From the NCBI GenBank assembly GCA_951812975.1, contig CATOTC010000005.1:306773-370772 (forward strand): a DNA stretch of 64,000 nt, given 5' to 3'. The first letter of the stretch is position 1; every line of letters starts with the position of its first letter. The notes below the pieces were generated by a model. That model was not told the DNA's origin and searched no databases. It saw only the letters and a program-made list of their open reading frames with translations. Positions 40,921 through 50,314 of this stretch are shown here, piece after piece. This DNA is from an uncultured Acidimicrobiales bacterium. GTDB lineage: Bacteria; Actinomycetota; Acidimicrobiia; Acidimicrobiales; Aldehydirespiratoraceae. A program made the translations under genes and the position numbers.

Positions 40921-43320
40921 CTAGGTCGCGGTTAGGTCGATCTCCAGGACGCCCTGGGCGATCAGACTCTCGATTTCGTCACCGTCGAGGCCCAGCCACT
41001 CCGAGGCGACCTCGCGGGTGTGCTCGCCGAGCCCCGGTGCCGGGAAGATGTCGGGGCCCTCCATGGCGCTGGCATGGAAGGCGGCGCCCTCAAAGATCAT
41101 GTTGCCGATGGGCGGCTGATTCATCCAATGCAGATAGCCGCGCGCCTCAAGATGCGGATCTGTCGACTGTGAGCTCGCAGTGTGCATGACTCCCGCGGGG
41201 ACTCCGGCCGCCAGGCACCTGTCGGCCACCTCCGCATTGGGCATGGAGCGGGTCCACTCAGCGATCTTGTTGTCGACGGCTGTCTCGTCGGCGCGCCGTC
41301 CCTGCTCATAGGCAAGCTCCGGGTTCGTGCCCCAGGGCGGTGACCCCATCACCGCAACCAGCGCCTCCCATTCGCTGTCGTTGCGGACACAGATCGCCAC
41401 CCAATCGTCGTCGCCTTCACACGGGTACAGACCCCAGGGAGAGCCGTGGTCGGAGTGGTTGCCCCGCGGCTGCACCGAACCGGGGACCAGAGACTCTTTG
41501 GCCAGCAGGTCACCGATCGTTGACACGGCCTGTTCAACCTGGCAGACCTCCAGGTGTGCACCGCCGGCGCCGAGCCGTTGTCGTCCCAACAGGTTGGCCA
41601 GCGCGGCCACCGCACACACCCGGCCCGCCAGATGATCGGGGTAGATCGACTGGTTGCCGGCAGGTTCGGGGTGGTCCTCGTAGTTCCAGAGGTGGGCGAG
41701 ACCTCCGGTCACCTGGGTGTTGGGGCCGTACCCGAACCAGTCAGCCCAGAGGCCCCGCGATCCCATGAGCTGACTCGAGACCATCACCACATCAGGGTTG
41801 GAGGCCTTCATCACCTCGTAGCCGAGTCCCATACCGTCCATCGTGCCGGTGGAGTTGTTCTCGATGATGAGGTCAGCGCCGTGGGCCATGTTCCGCAGCA
41901 GTTCCACCCCCCGCTCGGTCTTGGCGTTTACACCCAGGCTGCGTTTGGAGCGGTTCGACGAAGCGAACGAAGGTGACATCTCGCCGCCGAGCACCGCCCG
42001 GATGAAGTCGATGTAGCTGCGGCTCTCGATCTTGACGACGTCGGCACCGTACTCGCCGAACATGCGCCCGCACTCCACGCCGACCCCGCCATGTCCGAAG
42101 TCCATCACCCGCAGGCCCTTCAGTGGCGGCGCCTTCTGTGGAGCCTGTTCCGCCGCAGATTCGGGCTCAGGGCGCGGTTCGGGGACGGAGGCGAACACCT
42201 CCTCGGTGTGTTCGCCGACATGGGGAGAGCGGCCGGTCGGGCCGCAGCGCTCGCCGTCCACTTCAAACCAGCCCGAGGGCAGCTTCATGACGCGCCCGTC
42301 CTCGATCGTGACGTGATCGAAGGTCTTGCGGCTCTCGAAGTGGGGGGTGACCAGAACGTCGTCGGGTTTCAGGAACGGCGTGCAGACGATCCCCCGCTCC
42401 TGGGCCTGTTCAGACACCTCGGCCATGGTCATCGACGCGAAGAGTTCGGCGTAGAGCGGGTTGAGCACCGCATCGGCGATCATCAGGCGGCCGATGAACC
42501 CGTCGAGTTCGGGGTCCTGGAGGTAGTCGGGTTCTCCCATCCAGGCGCGGATCGCGTGCCACTGGCGGGGGCTCAGCACGATCAGACGGACGAAACCGTC
42601 GGCGCAGGGAATGATCGTGTAGACCACTCCCGGTCCCGCACGGCGCTCTGAGGAGGGTTCCCCGGCGTCTGCAGAACGGCTCCAGTTCGACAGGGACCAG
42701 TCTGTGATCTGGGCCAAACACTCGTTGACCGAGGCGTCGATCACCTGACCTGCGCCCGTGTTCTCACGCTGCCAGAGCGCACAGAGGATCCCGAACGCGG
42801 TGGTGAACGAGGCTGTGTCATCGGCGATGTTGCCGGGCGGAAGGATCGGGCCCCCCTCATGCGTCCCCGCCTTGAAGGCCATGCCGCCGGTCGCCTCAAC
42901 AACCGCGTTGGGCACGTCGCGTCCAGCCCATGGCCCGGTTCGGCCGTAGGCGGTGATGGAGGCCACGATCAGTTGGGGGTGATGCGCGAGGAGTGCCTCG
43001 GCATCGAGCGCCGGGTCTTCGTGCGTTCCAGGTTCTGCCGAATCGATCACGATATCGCTCGCCGCGATCAGGCCGAGGAGTCGTTCACGGTCGCCTGCGT
43101 TCGACAGATCGACCACCGCGCTGCGTTTGCCGCAGTTGCGGAACGTCCAGAATAGCGAATGGTCGCCGTCGATCGGTGCCATCAGCCGTGACGGAGAACC
43201 ATCGGGCGGCTCGATCCGGATGACGTCGGCACCCAGATCGCTCAGCACGCGGCCGCACAGTTCACCCCGCTCAACGGTTAGGTCGACTACTCGGATTCCG
43301 GCCAATGGACGAAGGGCCAC
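40921..43320 (-). CDS. Double-domain CaiB/BaiF (class III) CoA transferase
   Basis: A 799-residue protein made of two class III CoA transferase halves. The first starts LAGIRVVDLTVERGELCGRV and contains NIADDTASFTTAFGIL; the second starts near residue 400 with LKGLRVMDFGHGGVGVECGR and contains IYPDHLAGRVCAVAAL. Asp residues in these segments are the candidate catalytic residues. A low-complexity Pro/Glu/Ala linker separates the halves. Normally these enzymes are interlocked dimers of about 400-residue chains, so the fusion would make an internal dimer. It likely activates the acid degraded by the downstream acyl-CoA dehydrogenases. Confidence 0.9.
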   Translation of the reverse strand: MALRPLAGIRVVDLTVERGELCGRVLSDLGADVIRIEPPDGSPSRLMAPIDGDHSLFWTFRNCGKRSAVVDLSNAGDRERLLGLIAASDIVIDSAEPGTHEDPALDAEALLAHHPQLIVASITAYGRTGPWAGRDVPNAVVEATGGMAFKAGTHEGGPILPPGNIADDTASFTTAFGILCALWQRENTGAGQVIDASVNECLAQITDWSLSNWSRSADAGEPSSERRAGPGVVYTIIPCADGFVRLIVLSPRQWHAIRAWMGEPDYLQDPELDGFIGRLMIADAVLNPLYAELFASMTMAEVSEQAQERGIVCTPFLKPDDVLVTPHFESRKTFDHVTIEDGRVMKLPSGWFEVDGERCGPTGRSPHVGEHTEEVFASVPEPRPEPESAAEQAPQKAPPLKGLRVMDFGHGGVGVECGRMFGEYGADVVKIESRSYIDFIRAVLGGEMSPSFASSNRSKRSLGVNAKTERGVELLRNMAHGADLIIENNSTGTMDGMGLGYEVMKASNPDVVMVSSQLMGSRGLWADWFGYGPNTQVTGGLAHLWNYEDHPEPAGNQSIYPDHLAGRVCAVAALANLLGRQRLGAGGAHLEVCQVEQAVSTIGDLLAKESLVPGSVQPRGNHSDHGSPWGLYPCEGDDDWVAICVRNDSEWEALVAVMGSPPWGTNPELAYEQGRRADETAVDNKIAEWTRSMPNAEVADRCLAAGVPAGVMHTASSQSTDPHLEARGYLHWMNQPPIGNMIFEGAAFHASAMEGPDIFPAPGLGEHTREVASEWLGLDGDEIESLIAQGVLEIDLTAT

Positions 43321-43386
43321 GTTTCCCCCTTTTCAACTTCGCGCTGATCGTAGAGCGACCAGGCAGCCATCCCAAACGTCCAGTGG

Positions 43387-44571
43387 TCAGCCGCGGGGGA
43401 GGTTGAGGATGCGTTCGGCGATGATGTTGCGTTGGATCTCCGAGGAACCGGCCGAGATTGTGCTGCCGAACGTGGCGAAATAGTCCTCGATGAGCCCCAG
43501 GGAGCTGCGCCTGCCCTCCGAGACCGCCAGGGCTCCACCGCCGTGCCACTGCGCTGTCACCCGGCCGAGTTCACGGCGCAGTTCGCTGGCATACATCTTC
43601 ATGAGCGCCTGCTCAGGGGCGTTGCCGCCCTTCACGAAACGGGCAAAACCGCGGTAACCCAGCGCCCGGGCGCATTGAGTCTCGACATAGAACCCGACAA
43701 TGTCGTCGGCCGCGATCACCTGCTCACGGGGACTCAACGACGCCATCATCCCCGGAGCCGTCTCCAGCAGTTCCGCCATTGCCGACTCCACGCCCATGAC
43801 CGACATCAGCCACACCATCGAACGCTCATGAGCCAGCGAACCGCCGGCCATCTTCCAGCCGTCGTTCAGCTCCCCGACGAGGTTGGAAACCGGCACGACC
43901 ACATCGTCGAGGAACACCTCGGACAGATCGGGATAGTCGGGGTGAATGATCTCCCTGAGCGGACGGACAGTCACCCCCTCGGTGTTGAGCGGCAGCAGCA
44001 CGATGGAGATGCCGCGATGCTTCGGGGCGTCGGGATCGGTTCGGCAGAACAGGAAACAGAAGTCGGCGTATCCAGCCCCGGAGGTCCACACCTTCTGTCC
44101 GTTGATGACGAAACGGTCGCCGTCGATCACCGCACGGGTCTTGAGGCTCGCAAGATCGCTGCCCGCATCGGGTTCGCTCATCCCCAGACAGGCAGTCAGC
44201 TCGCCGCGCAGCAGGCCCATGGCGTACTGCTCAACCTGCTCCTCGGTGCCGTAGTCCACCAGAGACGGGGCGACAATCCCCAGCCCCTGCGGGTTGGTGG
44301 TGCGGGGCACCTCGGCGCGGTTCAACTCCTCAAGGTAGACGAGCGTCTCGAGCGGCCCGGCGTTGCGTCCGCCCAGATGCGGGGGCCATCCCGGAACCAG
44401 CCAACCCGAGTCGAACATCCGGCGGGTCCAGGCCCTCGTCCAACCGGGACTGTGACCGCTAGAGCGCGCCGGATCGTCGGCCATCTCCTCAACCGACGGG
44501 CGGTTCAGTTCCAACCACTGCAGAAACTCGGCCCGGAACGCCTCTGTGCCCTCGTCGAATCGCAGCTTCAC
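43387..44571 (-). CDS. Acyl-CoA dehydrogenase, catalytic-type subunit
   Basis: A 394-residue flavoprotein that introduces a double bond into acyl-CoA. FAD and substrate motifs are clear: ACLGMSEPDAGSDLASLKT, VINGQKVWTSGAGYADF, and GSSEIQRNIIAERILNLPRG at the end. A Glu in SLAHERSMVW is a candidate catalytic base. It overlaps the partner dehydrogenase gene by 4 bases. Paired genes of this type often form mixed tetramers in steroid and related degradation of actinobacteria. Confidence 0.92.
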   Translation of the reverse strand: MKLRFDEGTEAFRAEFLQWLELNRPSVEEMADDPARSSGHSPGWTRAWTRRMFDSGWLVPGWPPHLGGRNAGPLETLVYLEELNRAEVPRTTNPQGLGIVAPSLVDYGTEEQVEQYAMGLLRGELTACLGMSEPDAGSDLASLKTRAVIDGDRFVINGQKVWTSGAGYADFCFLFCRTDPDAPKHRGISIVLLPLNTEGVTVRPLREIIHPDYPDLSEVFLDDVVVPVSNLVGELNDGWKMAGGSLAHERSMVWLMSVMGVESAMAELLETAPGMMASLSPREQVIAADDIVGFYVETQCARALGYRGFARFVKGGNAPEQALMKMYASELRRELGRVTAQWHGGGALAVSEGRRSSLGLIEDYFATFGSTISAGSSEIQRNIIAERILNLPRG

Positions 44572-45725
44572 GGCGCCACCTCGACGGTGAGGCCCAACAG
44601 ATCAGCCAACCTAGCCCGATGCCAAGAAGCCGAACCGCACAGCACATCAGCGACCTTGGCACGTTTCAGCAGGAAATGCAGATCGTTCTCCCACGTGTAG
44701 CCGATCCCGCCGTGAAGTTGCAATCCCTCCTCGGCAAGCAGGCTCTGACAGTCACCCGACGCCACCTTGGCGACATGGCACGCCTCGCGGCGGCGGGGAT
44801 CGTCCTCAGCGACGGCCAGCGCCGCGAAGTAGCAGATCGCATTGGCCTTCTCGACCGCCAGGTACATGTCGGCGAAACGATGCTTCAACGCCTGGAACGA
44901 GCCGATCTTGCGGTCGTACTGCTCCCGGACCTTGGCGTATTCGAGCGTGACCTCGAAGATCCGGCGGCAAGCGCCGACCGTGTGCAACGCCATCGCCACA
45001 ACGGCCTGCTCGACGGCCCGTGCAATCTCGCCGTCGGCGTCTCCGGTCAGCAGGGGTTTGGCGGGCGCCCTGTCGAAACTCACGTCGGCCAAACCGAGAG
45101 CCGGGTCGATGACCTTCGAAGCAGTCACTTCGGCATCGGCCCGCTCAACCAGATAAACCCCCAACCCGTCGCTGCGGTCGGCATCGGCTGGGTGAGCCGG
45201 ACCCGTGGGGCGGGCGACGACCGCGAACGAATCTACCTCGGCCCCTGCCAACACGTCTGTCTTGGTGCCAGTCACCGTGACCGAATCGCCTTCGCCAGAA
45301 GCCGTTGTGTTGACCGAATCGGGTGACCAACGCCCTTTCTCGGCAAGCGCCAGCGAACCCGTGCGGGCACCTGTCGCAACCTCGGAGAGCAGTTCACCAG
45401 TCTTAGAGGTCGGGGCACTTCGGAGCACCTCTACCAGCAGCGGAACGAACTGGGAGACAGTGGCGAGCAGCGGCGTCGGCGCGCTGACCCTGCCCAGTTC
45501 CTCAGCAAGGATGCCCACCTCCACGAAGCCCATCCCGAGCCCGCCGTACTCTTCGGGAATCCCGAGAGCAGGCCAGCCAAGCTCAACCATCTGCTTCCTC
45601 AACGCACTGGCATCACCGGTGCTTTCATAGACGCCGCGCACGACCGAAGCGGGGCACTCACGGGCAAGCACCGCGCGGACGTTGTCCCTCAGATCAATCT
45701 GGTCGTCGTTCAACTCCAGGTCCAC
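44568..45725 (-). CDS. Acyl-CoA dehydrogenase, partner subunit
   Basis: A 385-residue acyl-CoA dehydrogenase. It has ALGIPEEYGGLGMGFVEVGI, KVREQYDRKIGSFQALKHRF and LHGGIGYTWENDLHFLLKRA, but the N-terminal FAD motif (SEP-x-x-GSD) is replaced by LALAEKGRWSPDSV and is hard to recognise. Such a divergent partner next to a complete subunit fits the alpha2-beta2 type of enzyme, where each chain supplies part of the FAD site. Start 45725 lies 3 bp after the thiolase stop. Confidence 0.88.
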   Translation of the reverse strand: MDLELNDDQIDLRDNVRAVLARECPASVVRGVYESTGDASALRKQMVELGWPALGIPEEYGGLGMGFVEVGILAEELGRVSAPTPLLATVSQFVPLLVEVLRSAPTSKTGELLSEVATGARTGSLALAEKGRWSPDSVNTTASGEGDSVTVTGTKTDVLAGAEVDSFAVVARPTGPAHPADADRSDGLGVYLVERADAEVTASKVIDPALGLADVSFDRAPAKPLLTGDADGEIARAVEQAVVAMALHTVGACRRIFEVTLEYAKVREQYDRKIGSFQALKHRFADMYLAVEKANAICYFAALAVAEDDPRRREACHVAKVASGDCQSLLAEEGLQLHGGIGYTWENDLHFLLKRAKVADVLCGSASWHRARLADLLGLTVEVAP

Positions 45726-45728
45726 GGA

Positions 45729-46922
45729 TCAACCGATTTCGGTCCCGTAGATCCCGACGAAGCTGACCATCTCGCCGGGATAACCACCCAGGTTGTGCGT
45801 AAGTCCAAGAGTCCGGTCACTGGCCCGGATGCTGCGATCATCGGGGGCGGCGCCCCGCAGCTGCAGCCAAACCTCAAAGAGCATTCGAAGGCCCGACGCC
45901 CCCACCGGATGACCGAAGGACTTGAGGCCCCCGTCGGTGTTGACGGGCAGTCGGCCGTCGAGCGCGAAGGCACCGTCGAGCACGTCACGGTAGGCCTCGC
46001 CGCGTGCCGAGAAGCCGAGGTCCTCCATCAACACGAACTCGGTCGGCGTGAAGCAGTCATGCACCTCGGCCATGGCGATCTCGGTTGTGGGATCGGTGAC
46101 GTCAGCCTGTGCGTAGGCGTCGTCGGCCGCCCATTTCGACTCGTGGAGGGTGGTGTAGTCATAGTCGGGGTCGAGCGACCCGGCACCGGTCCCCGCTACA
46201 CAGGAGAGCGCCTTGATGTACAGCGGGTCGTCGCAGTATTTGTGGGCGTCGGAGGCACGGCACAGGATCGCACCGGCGGCCCCGTCGGCCACGCCCGCAC
46301 AGTCGAACACCGACAACCGTCCCGCAACCGCGGCCATCTGGCAGATCTGCTCCGCCGACGTCTCAAGCCGGAACTGCGCCAGCGGGTTGCGGGCACCGTT
46401 GTAGTGGTTCTTCTCGGCGATCTTGGCCACCGCGTATCGCAGATCGTCCTCATCGATCGAGTATTTGGCCGCGTAGGCGGGGAGGATCAGACTGAACATG
46501 GCCGCCGCGGTGAGGGTCCGCTGGGTTCCGTCGGTAGGGATGGGGAAGGCGTTGAGGCCCTGGTAGCCGCCGTCCTTCACCTTCTCCGCCCCCAGTGTCA
46601 TCACCAGGTCGTACGCTCCGGAGGCAACCGCGTAGGCGGCCTGGCGCATAGCCTCAGAACCCGTGGCGCAGTAGTTCTCGACCCGGGTGATCGGCTTGCC
46701 CTGGATCTTGAGAGGCCCTCCCATGGCCAGGCCCGAGGCAGCCGACTGCGACGTTCCGAACCAGAAGGCGTCGATGTCGTCCTGGGCCACCCCCGCGGAG
46801 GCGTAGGTGGCCTGGGCACCGTCGATGATCAGGTCGTCGAGCGATTTGTCCCAGTGCTCGGCGAAAGGTGTGCAGCCGACTCCGATGATCGCGACCTGGT
46901 CCTTGATTCCGTGTGATCCCAT
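45729..46922 (-). CDS. Thiolase-like protein (SCP-x/lipid-transfer type)
   Basis: A 397-residue thiolase-fold protein. The nucleophile is probably the Cys in RVENYCATGSEAMRQAAYAV; later motifs are EVHDCFTPTEFVLMEDLGF and the GGLKSFGHPVGASGLRMLFE His loop. This subgroup (acetyl-CoA acetyltransferase/lipid-transfer protein) works together with OB-fold/DUF35 partners in actinobacterial side-chain degradation, either as thiolase or aldolase. A one-base overlap joins it to the upstream HMG-synthase-like/OB-fold gene, which supplies such a domain. Confidence 0.9.
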   Translation of the reverse strand: MGSHGIKDQVAIIGVGCTPFAEHWDKSLDDLIIDGAQATYASAGVAQDDIDAFWFGTSQSAASGLAMGGPLKIQGKPITRVENYCATGSEAMRQAAYAVASGAYDLVMTLGAEKVKDGGYQGLNAFPIPTDGTQRTLTAAAMFSLILPAYAAKYSIDEDDLRYAVAKIAEKNHYNGARNPLAQFRLETSAEQICQMAAVAGRLSVFDCAGVADGAAGAILCRASDAHKYCDDPLYIKALSCVAGTGAGSLDPDYDYTTLHESKWAADDAYAQADVTDPTTEIAMAEVHDCFTPTEFVLMEDLGFSARGEAYRDVLDGAFALDGRLPVNTDGGLKSFGHPVGASGLRMLFEVWLQLRGAAPDDRSIRASDRTLGLTHNLGGYPGEMVSFVGIYGTEIG

Positions 46923-48349
46923 CAGCTCTCCCCGAGCGTGCCGGTACTGCGGACGGGCCGCACTTTCCAGAAGTAGTTGTGGATCTCGTCGCTGGTGTAG
47001 AGGCGTCTGAAGGTCGGTTCGACACGTCCGCCAACCTCGACTTGATCGGCGGCCACGTCTGTGAGTTCCAGCGGGGCCCGCCCTCCCCCGTCGAAGTCGA
47101 CAACCGCGAATACCACCGGCGGCGAGGGCGAATACACCAGTTTGTCGACAGTGAAACTGGCGATCGTGCCCTCCGTGTCGGCCATCGGTATCGGGTCCAT
47201 GTCGTCCACGGCACCGCCCTTCTCCGACACCCGCGCAGGCGGCAGATGCACCATCTGGCTGGACCGGTCGCGGGTGCCGACAAATCCGAACTTCCAGGCC
47301 TCGCGGCGGTGGGCAGCGCTGGCTGAAGGCCGGTTGGGTGCAGGACGGTTGGGAGGTTCAACCGCCACCATCTGACGCCACGACAGGTACTTGCCGTAGC
47401 TCACCGAACCACCCGCGGCTATCTGCGCAGAGACTGGCCAGGACACATGATGGTCAACGATGGCTTCGGTAGTCCGCAGAACCACGGCTTCCACGCCGTC
47501 GGCGAGCACGACCAACACGATGATCTCGTCGGGGCCCGCCGACTCGAGGGCGGAGGCGAGCATCAGAGCGCCGTGGGCGGTACCCGTATTGCCGACCGTG
47601 TCGGCGAGGTCGTCGACCAGCCTCTCTGACGGAACTCCCAAGCGAGCCTGGTTGCGTTTGACTGCCCGACTGTGCATCCCCGTCAGGGCCAGGTGGTCGA
47701 CGTCATCGCTGCTGATGCCGGCATCGGCCAGAGCCGCAGCGAATGCATCTTGGATCAGAGGCGCATACGCGACCTCGCCGAACCGTTCCTCCCAGACCCG
47801 TGAACGCGCCGCGCCGGGAATCCGCCAACGTTCCAGGAGCTCATCGGTGGCAACGCCCGAACCGAGGTACTCGGCGATCACCGTGCCCGCAGTGTCGTCG
47901 CCTACCAGCAGCGCTGCGGCGCCGTCGCCGCCGGTCGCCTCGTCGCTCGAGGTGGCCATGCCGTCACGAATATCGGACGACACGACCAGGGTTGTGCCCA
48001 CCGCCGACAGTGCCGTGCGCAGCGTTCCTATGCCGGAGCGGAGCGCCCCGCCCATGTCGAGCGCACCCACCGACGGGGCCAGACGAAGCGCCGCGTGGAT
48101 GGCGGCGGCGTTGGTCTTCTCCAGATACGCAGGCGTGGACGTGGCGAACCACAGCGAGTCCACGGCGACATCGCCGGCGTTGCGCAGCGCATTGCGGGCC
48201 GCCTCTGCGCCCATGGTCGTGGTGTCCTCGTCATAGGACGCCACCGAGCGGGTTCCCCGTCCACCGCCCTTTCCGAACAGCGCCGCGATCTCCCGCCGGT
48301 CGAGACGGTGATGTGGAACGTGGACCCCGGCGGCGATGATGCCACGCAT
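46922..48349 (-). CDS. HMG-CoA-synthase-like protein fused to OB-fold (DUF35) domain
   Basis: A 475-residue fusion. Residues 1-330 follow the thiolase-fold HMG-CoA synthase/ketosynthase III type (MRGIIAAGVHVPHHRLDRRE, DSLWFATSTPAYLEKTNAAA, VDHLALTGMHSR). The region that usually holds the nucleophilic Cys reads ALDMGGALRSGIG with Ala instead, so condensing activity is doubtful. Residues about 350-475 are an OB-fold CoA-binding domain of the DUF35 type, starting near REAWKFGFVGTRDRSSQMVH; the zinc-ribbon cysteines are missing (one could be lost from the linker). It is the first gene of the operon and probably partners the thiolase. Confidence 0.85.
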   Translation of the reverse strand: MRGIIAAGVHVPHHRLDRREIAALFGKGGGRGTRSVASYDEDTTTMGAEAARNALRNAGDVAVDSLWFATSTPAYLEKTNAAAIHAALRLAPSVGALDMGGALRSGIGTLRTALSAVGTTLVVSSDIRDGMATSSDEATGGDGAAALLVGDDTAGTVIAEYLGSGVATDELLERWRIPGAARSRVWEERFGEVAYAPLIQDAFAAALADAGISSDDVDHLALTGMHSRAVKRNQARLGVPSERLVDDLADTVGNTGTAHGALMLASALESAGPDEIIVLVVLADGVEAVVLRTTEAIVDHHVSWPVSAQIAAGGSVSYGKYLSWRQMVAVEPPNRPAPNRPSASAAHRREAWKFGFVGTRDRSSQMVHLPPARVSEKGGAVDDMDPIPMADTEGTIASFTVDKLVYSPSPPVVFAVVDFDGGGRAPLELTDVAADQVEVGGRVEPTFRRLYTSDEIHNYFWKVRPVRSTGTLGES

Positions 48350-48451
48350 GTGCTCTCCTGTGGCCTAACAGCCTCGCTCAGATATGACAATGCGCATCAG
48401 ACCCTACCGGTTCACAACATATAGCCCAGCATTCACCGTGTACTCCAGCGC

Positions 48452-49288
48452 CTATTGGTCGGCGCGGAGTTCTGCTATGCGGCGGCGGGCGATCTCGAGG
48501 TCGTCGGGGTTGGTCACTCCGACCCACGCCTCGGTGGTGGGGATCACTTCGACCGTCAACTCGGAGGCATGCATCAACTCATCAACAAGCGAGGGAAGCA
48601 GGAACTCCGCCTTGGTGTCGTTGCGGTACAGACCCATGAACGCCCTGAACCCGGCTTCGAGATCGTCGAAGATCTGCTCCGGAAAGGCCCAGAAGTTCAT
48701 CGAAACGACCTCATCGGGGGCAAGCGGGCCGGGGGGTTCGGCCGCGAATATGGATCCGTCCGCACGGCGCTCGATGCCGTGGGTCTCGACCAGCGAAACG
48801 AGTCTGTTTCCATCAACACCACAGACTCCCCTGCTGACCTTGCCGGACTCGGGAAGGGTCAGCTCCAGGCAGAACCCCCCGAGCAGGGCGCGCCCAGCGG
48901 TGAGGCCGCTCGCCCGAGCGACCACCGACTCATATGTCGAGCGGCCGTAGTAGTCATCCGCGTTGCAGACGACGAACGGGCCGTCCACCTCCGAAGCCGC
49001 GGCCAGCACCGCGTGCGCGGTGCCCCACGGCTTGGCCCGGGGCGGACCGTGCTCGTCCTGACAGACATAGCTGATCTCGAGGTCTCCGTAACGGTCACCG
49101 ATATGGCGTCGCACATCGTCTTCGATTTCGCGGCGGACGATCAGCACAACCCTGCTGACACCGGCATCGACTGCGTCGCGGATAGCGAAGTCGACGAAGG
49201 CCTCGCCGCCGGCGCCGACCACTTCGAGTTGTTTGGTGCCACCGAAACGCGAGCCGAGACCCGCTGCCATCACCACTAAAGAGACCAT
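48452..49288 (-). CDS. Sugar-nucleotidyltransferase-like protein
   Basis: A 278-residue GT-A-fold nucleotidyltransferase. The nucleotide-binding loop VVMAAGLGSRFGGTKQLEVV and the metal Asp in VCNADDYYGR are clear. Start 49288 gives this loop at residue 6; longer in-frame versions reach into the neighbouring gene and have no family support. Substrate may be a sugar phosphate. It follows the zinc dehydrogenase gene by 44 bp and may share its transcript. Confidence 0.88.
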   Translation of the reverse strand: MVSLVVMAAGLGSRFGGTKQLEVVGAGGEAFVDFAIRDAVDAGVSRVVLIVRREIEDDVRRHIGDRYGDLEISYVCQDEHGPPRAKPWGTAHAVLAAASEVDGPFVVCNADDYYGRSTYESVVARASGLTAGRALLGGFCLELTLPESGKVSRGVCGVDGNRLVSLVETHGIERRADGSIFAAEPPGPLAPDEVVSMNFWAFPEQIFDDLEAGFRAFMGLYRNDTKAEFLLPSLVDELMHASELTVEVIPTTEAWVGVTNPDDLEIARRRIAELRADQ

Positions 49289-49332
49289 GCCCGACACCGT
49301 GAGATCATAGGTTGCTTCGCCCGAATCCGCTC

Positions 49333-50274
49333 TCAAGCGTGTGGCTCGAAGACAACCTTGATGGCCCCCGAGGAGCGGTCTCGCGCCGCGGCGAACGCCT
49401 CTTGTGCTCCGTCGAGAGGAAACCGGTGCGAGATCAGGGCATCGCCGAGTTGAGGCATGTCGGCCAGCAGTGCCGCCGCGCTTTCGATCTCGCGACCCGC
49501 CGCGGTCCCGCTGTACATCATCGCGGGGACGAGGGTCACCTCCTGCATCAGGATCGTCATGTCCAGCTCCACCGGATCCCAGAACGAACCGACCACGCAG
49601 ACCCGCCCCCCGTACCGGCATCGCCTCACCGACTCGAGCAGCGAGGACGTGGAACCGACAGCATCGAAGAGCACGTCGTAACCGTTACCCAACCCAACGT
49701 TGGCTCCCACCGAAAGGGCTGCGTCTGCCTGATGTTCGTGGCGAGCGCCGATGTCGGCATCGAACCCTGCACGGTGCAGAGTCGCTGCGGTGGCCAGACC
49801 AATGGGACCGGCCCCGATGATCCCGACCCGTTCCCCCGACTGCATCCGGGCCCGGTTAACCGCGTGGACCGCCACAGCCAGATTCTCGACCAGCGAGGCA
49901 TCAGTCACCTCAACCCCGCCCGCCAGGCGCACCAGGGCTTCCGGGGGAGCCATCAGGTACTCGCCCATCCCCCCGTCGCTGAACACGCCGATTATGTCGG
50001 CACCGGCATCACAGCGATGCCGTTCACCGTCTTTGCAGTTCCCGCAGTGCCCGCACGAACGCAGCGGCTCGACGGCCACAGGCGTGCCGTCGTCGAGATA
50101 CCCGGAGATTTCGTGGCCGAGCACCCTCCCCTCGGCCATTCCGTTGTCGATCATGTGAAGGTCTGAACCGCATATCCCCACCGCGGCCACCTTGACCCGA
50201 TGCTGGTTCGGGTCAGCTGGCGTCGGCGCATCAGTCAGCGTCGGTTTCCCATCGATGACCCGAACGACCCTCAT
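49333..50274 (-). CDS. Zinc-dependent alcohol dehydrogenase (MDR family)
   Basis: A 313-residue medium-chain dehydrogenase. Catalytic zinc residues are in VGICGSDLHM and RVLGHEISG; structural zinc cysteines are in CGHCGNCKDGERHRC. The NAD(P) loop IIGAGPIGLATAATLH follows. It is a little shorter than usual (340-360). It may oxidise a polyol or sugar alcohol. The upstream gene is the histidine phosphatase 40 bp away. Confidence 0.92.
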   Translation of the reverse strand: MRVVRVIDGKPTLTDAPTPADPNQHRVKVAAVGICGSDLHMIDNGMAEGRVLGHEISGYLDDGTPVAVEPLRSCGHCGNCKDGERHRCDAGADIIGVFSDGGMGEYLMAPPEALVRLAGGVEVTDASLVENLAVAVHAVNRARMQSGERVGIIGAGPIGLATAATLHRAGFDADIGARHEHQADAALSVGANVGLGNGYDVLFDAVGSTSSLLESVRRCRYGGRVCVVGSFWDPVELDMTILMQEVTLVPAMMYSGTAAGREIESAAALLADMPQLGDALISHRFPLDGAQEAFAAARDRSSGAIKVVFEPHA

Positions 50275-50314
50275 CAGTTCGAAGCTCCTGGCGGCTCGGC
50301 CACGGTCACCCGGT

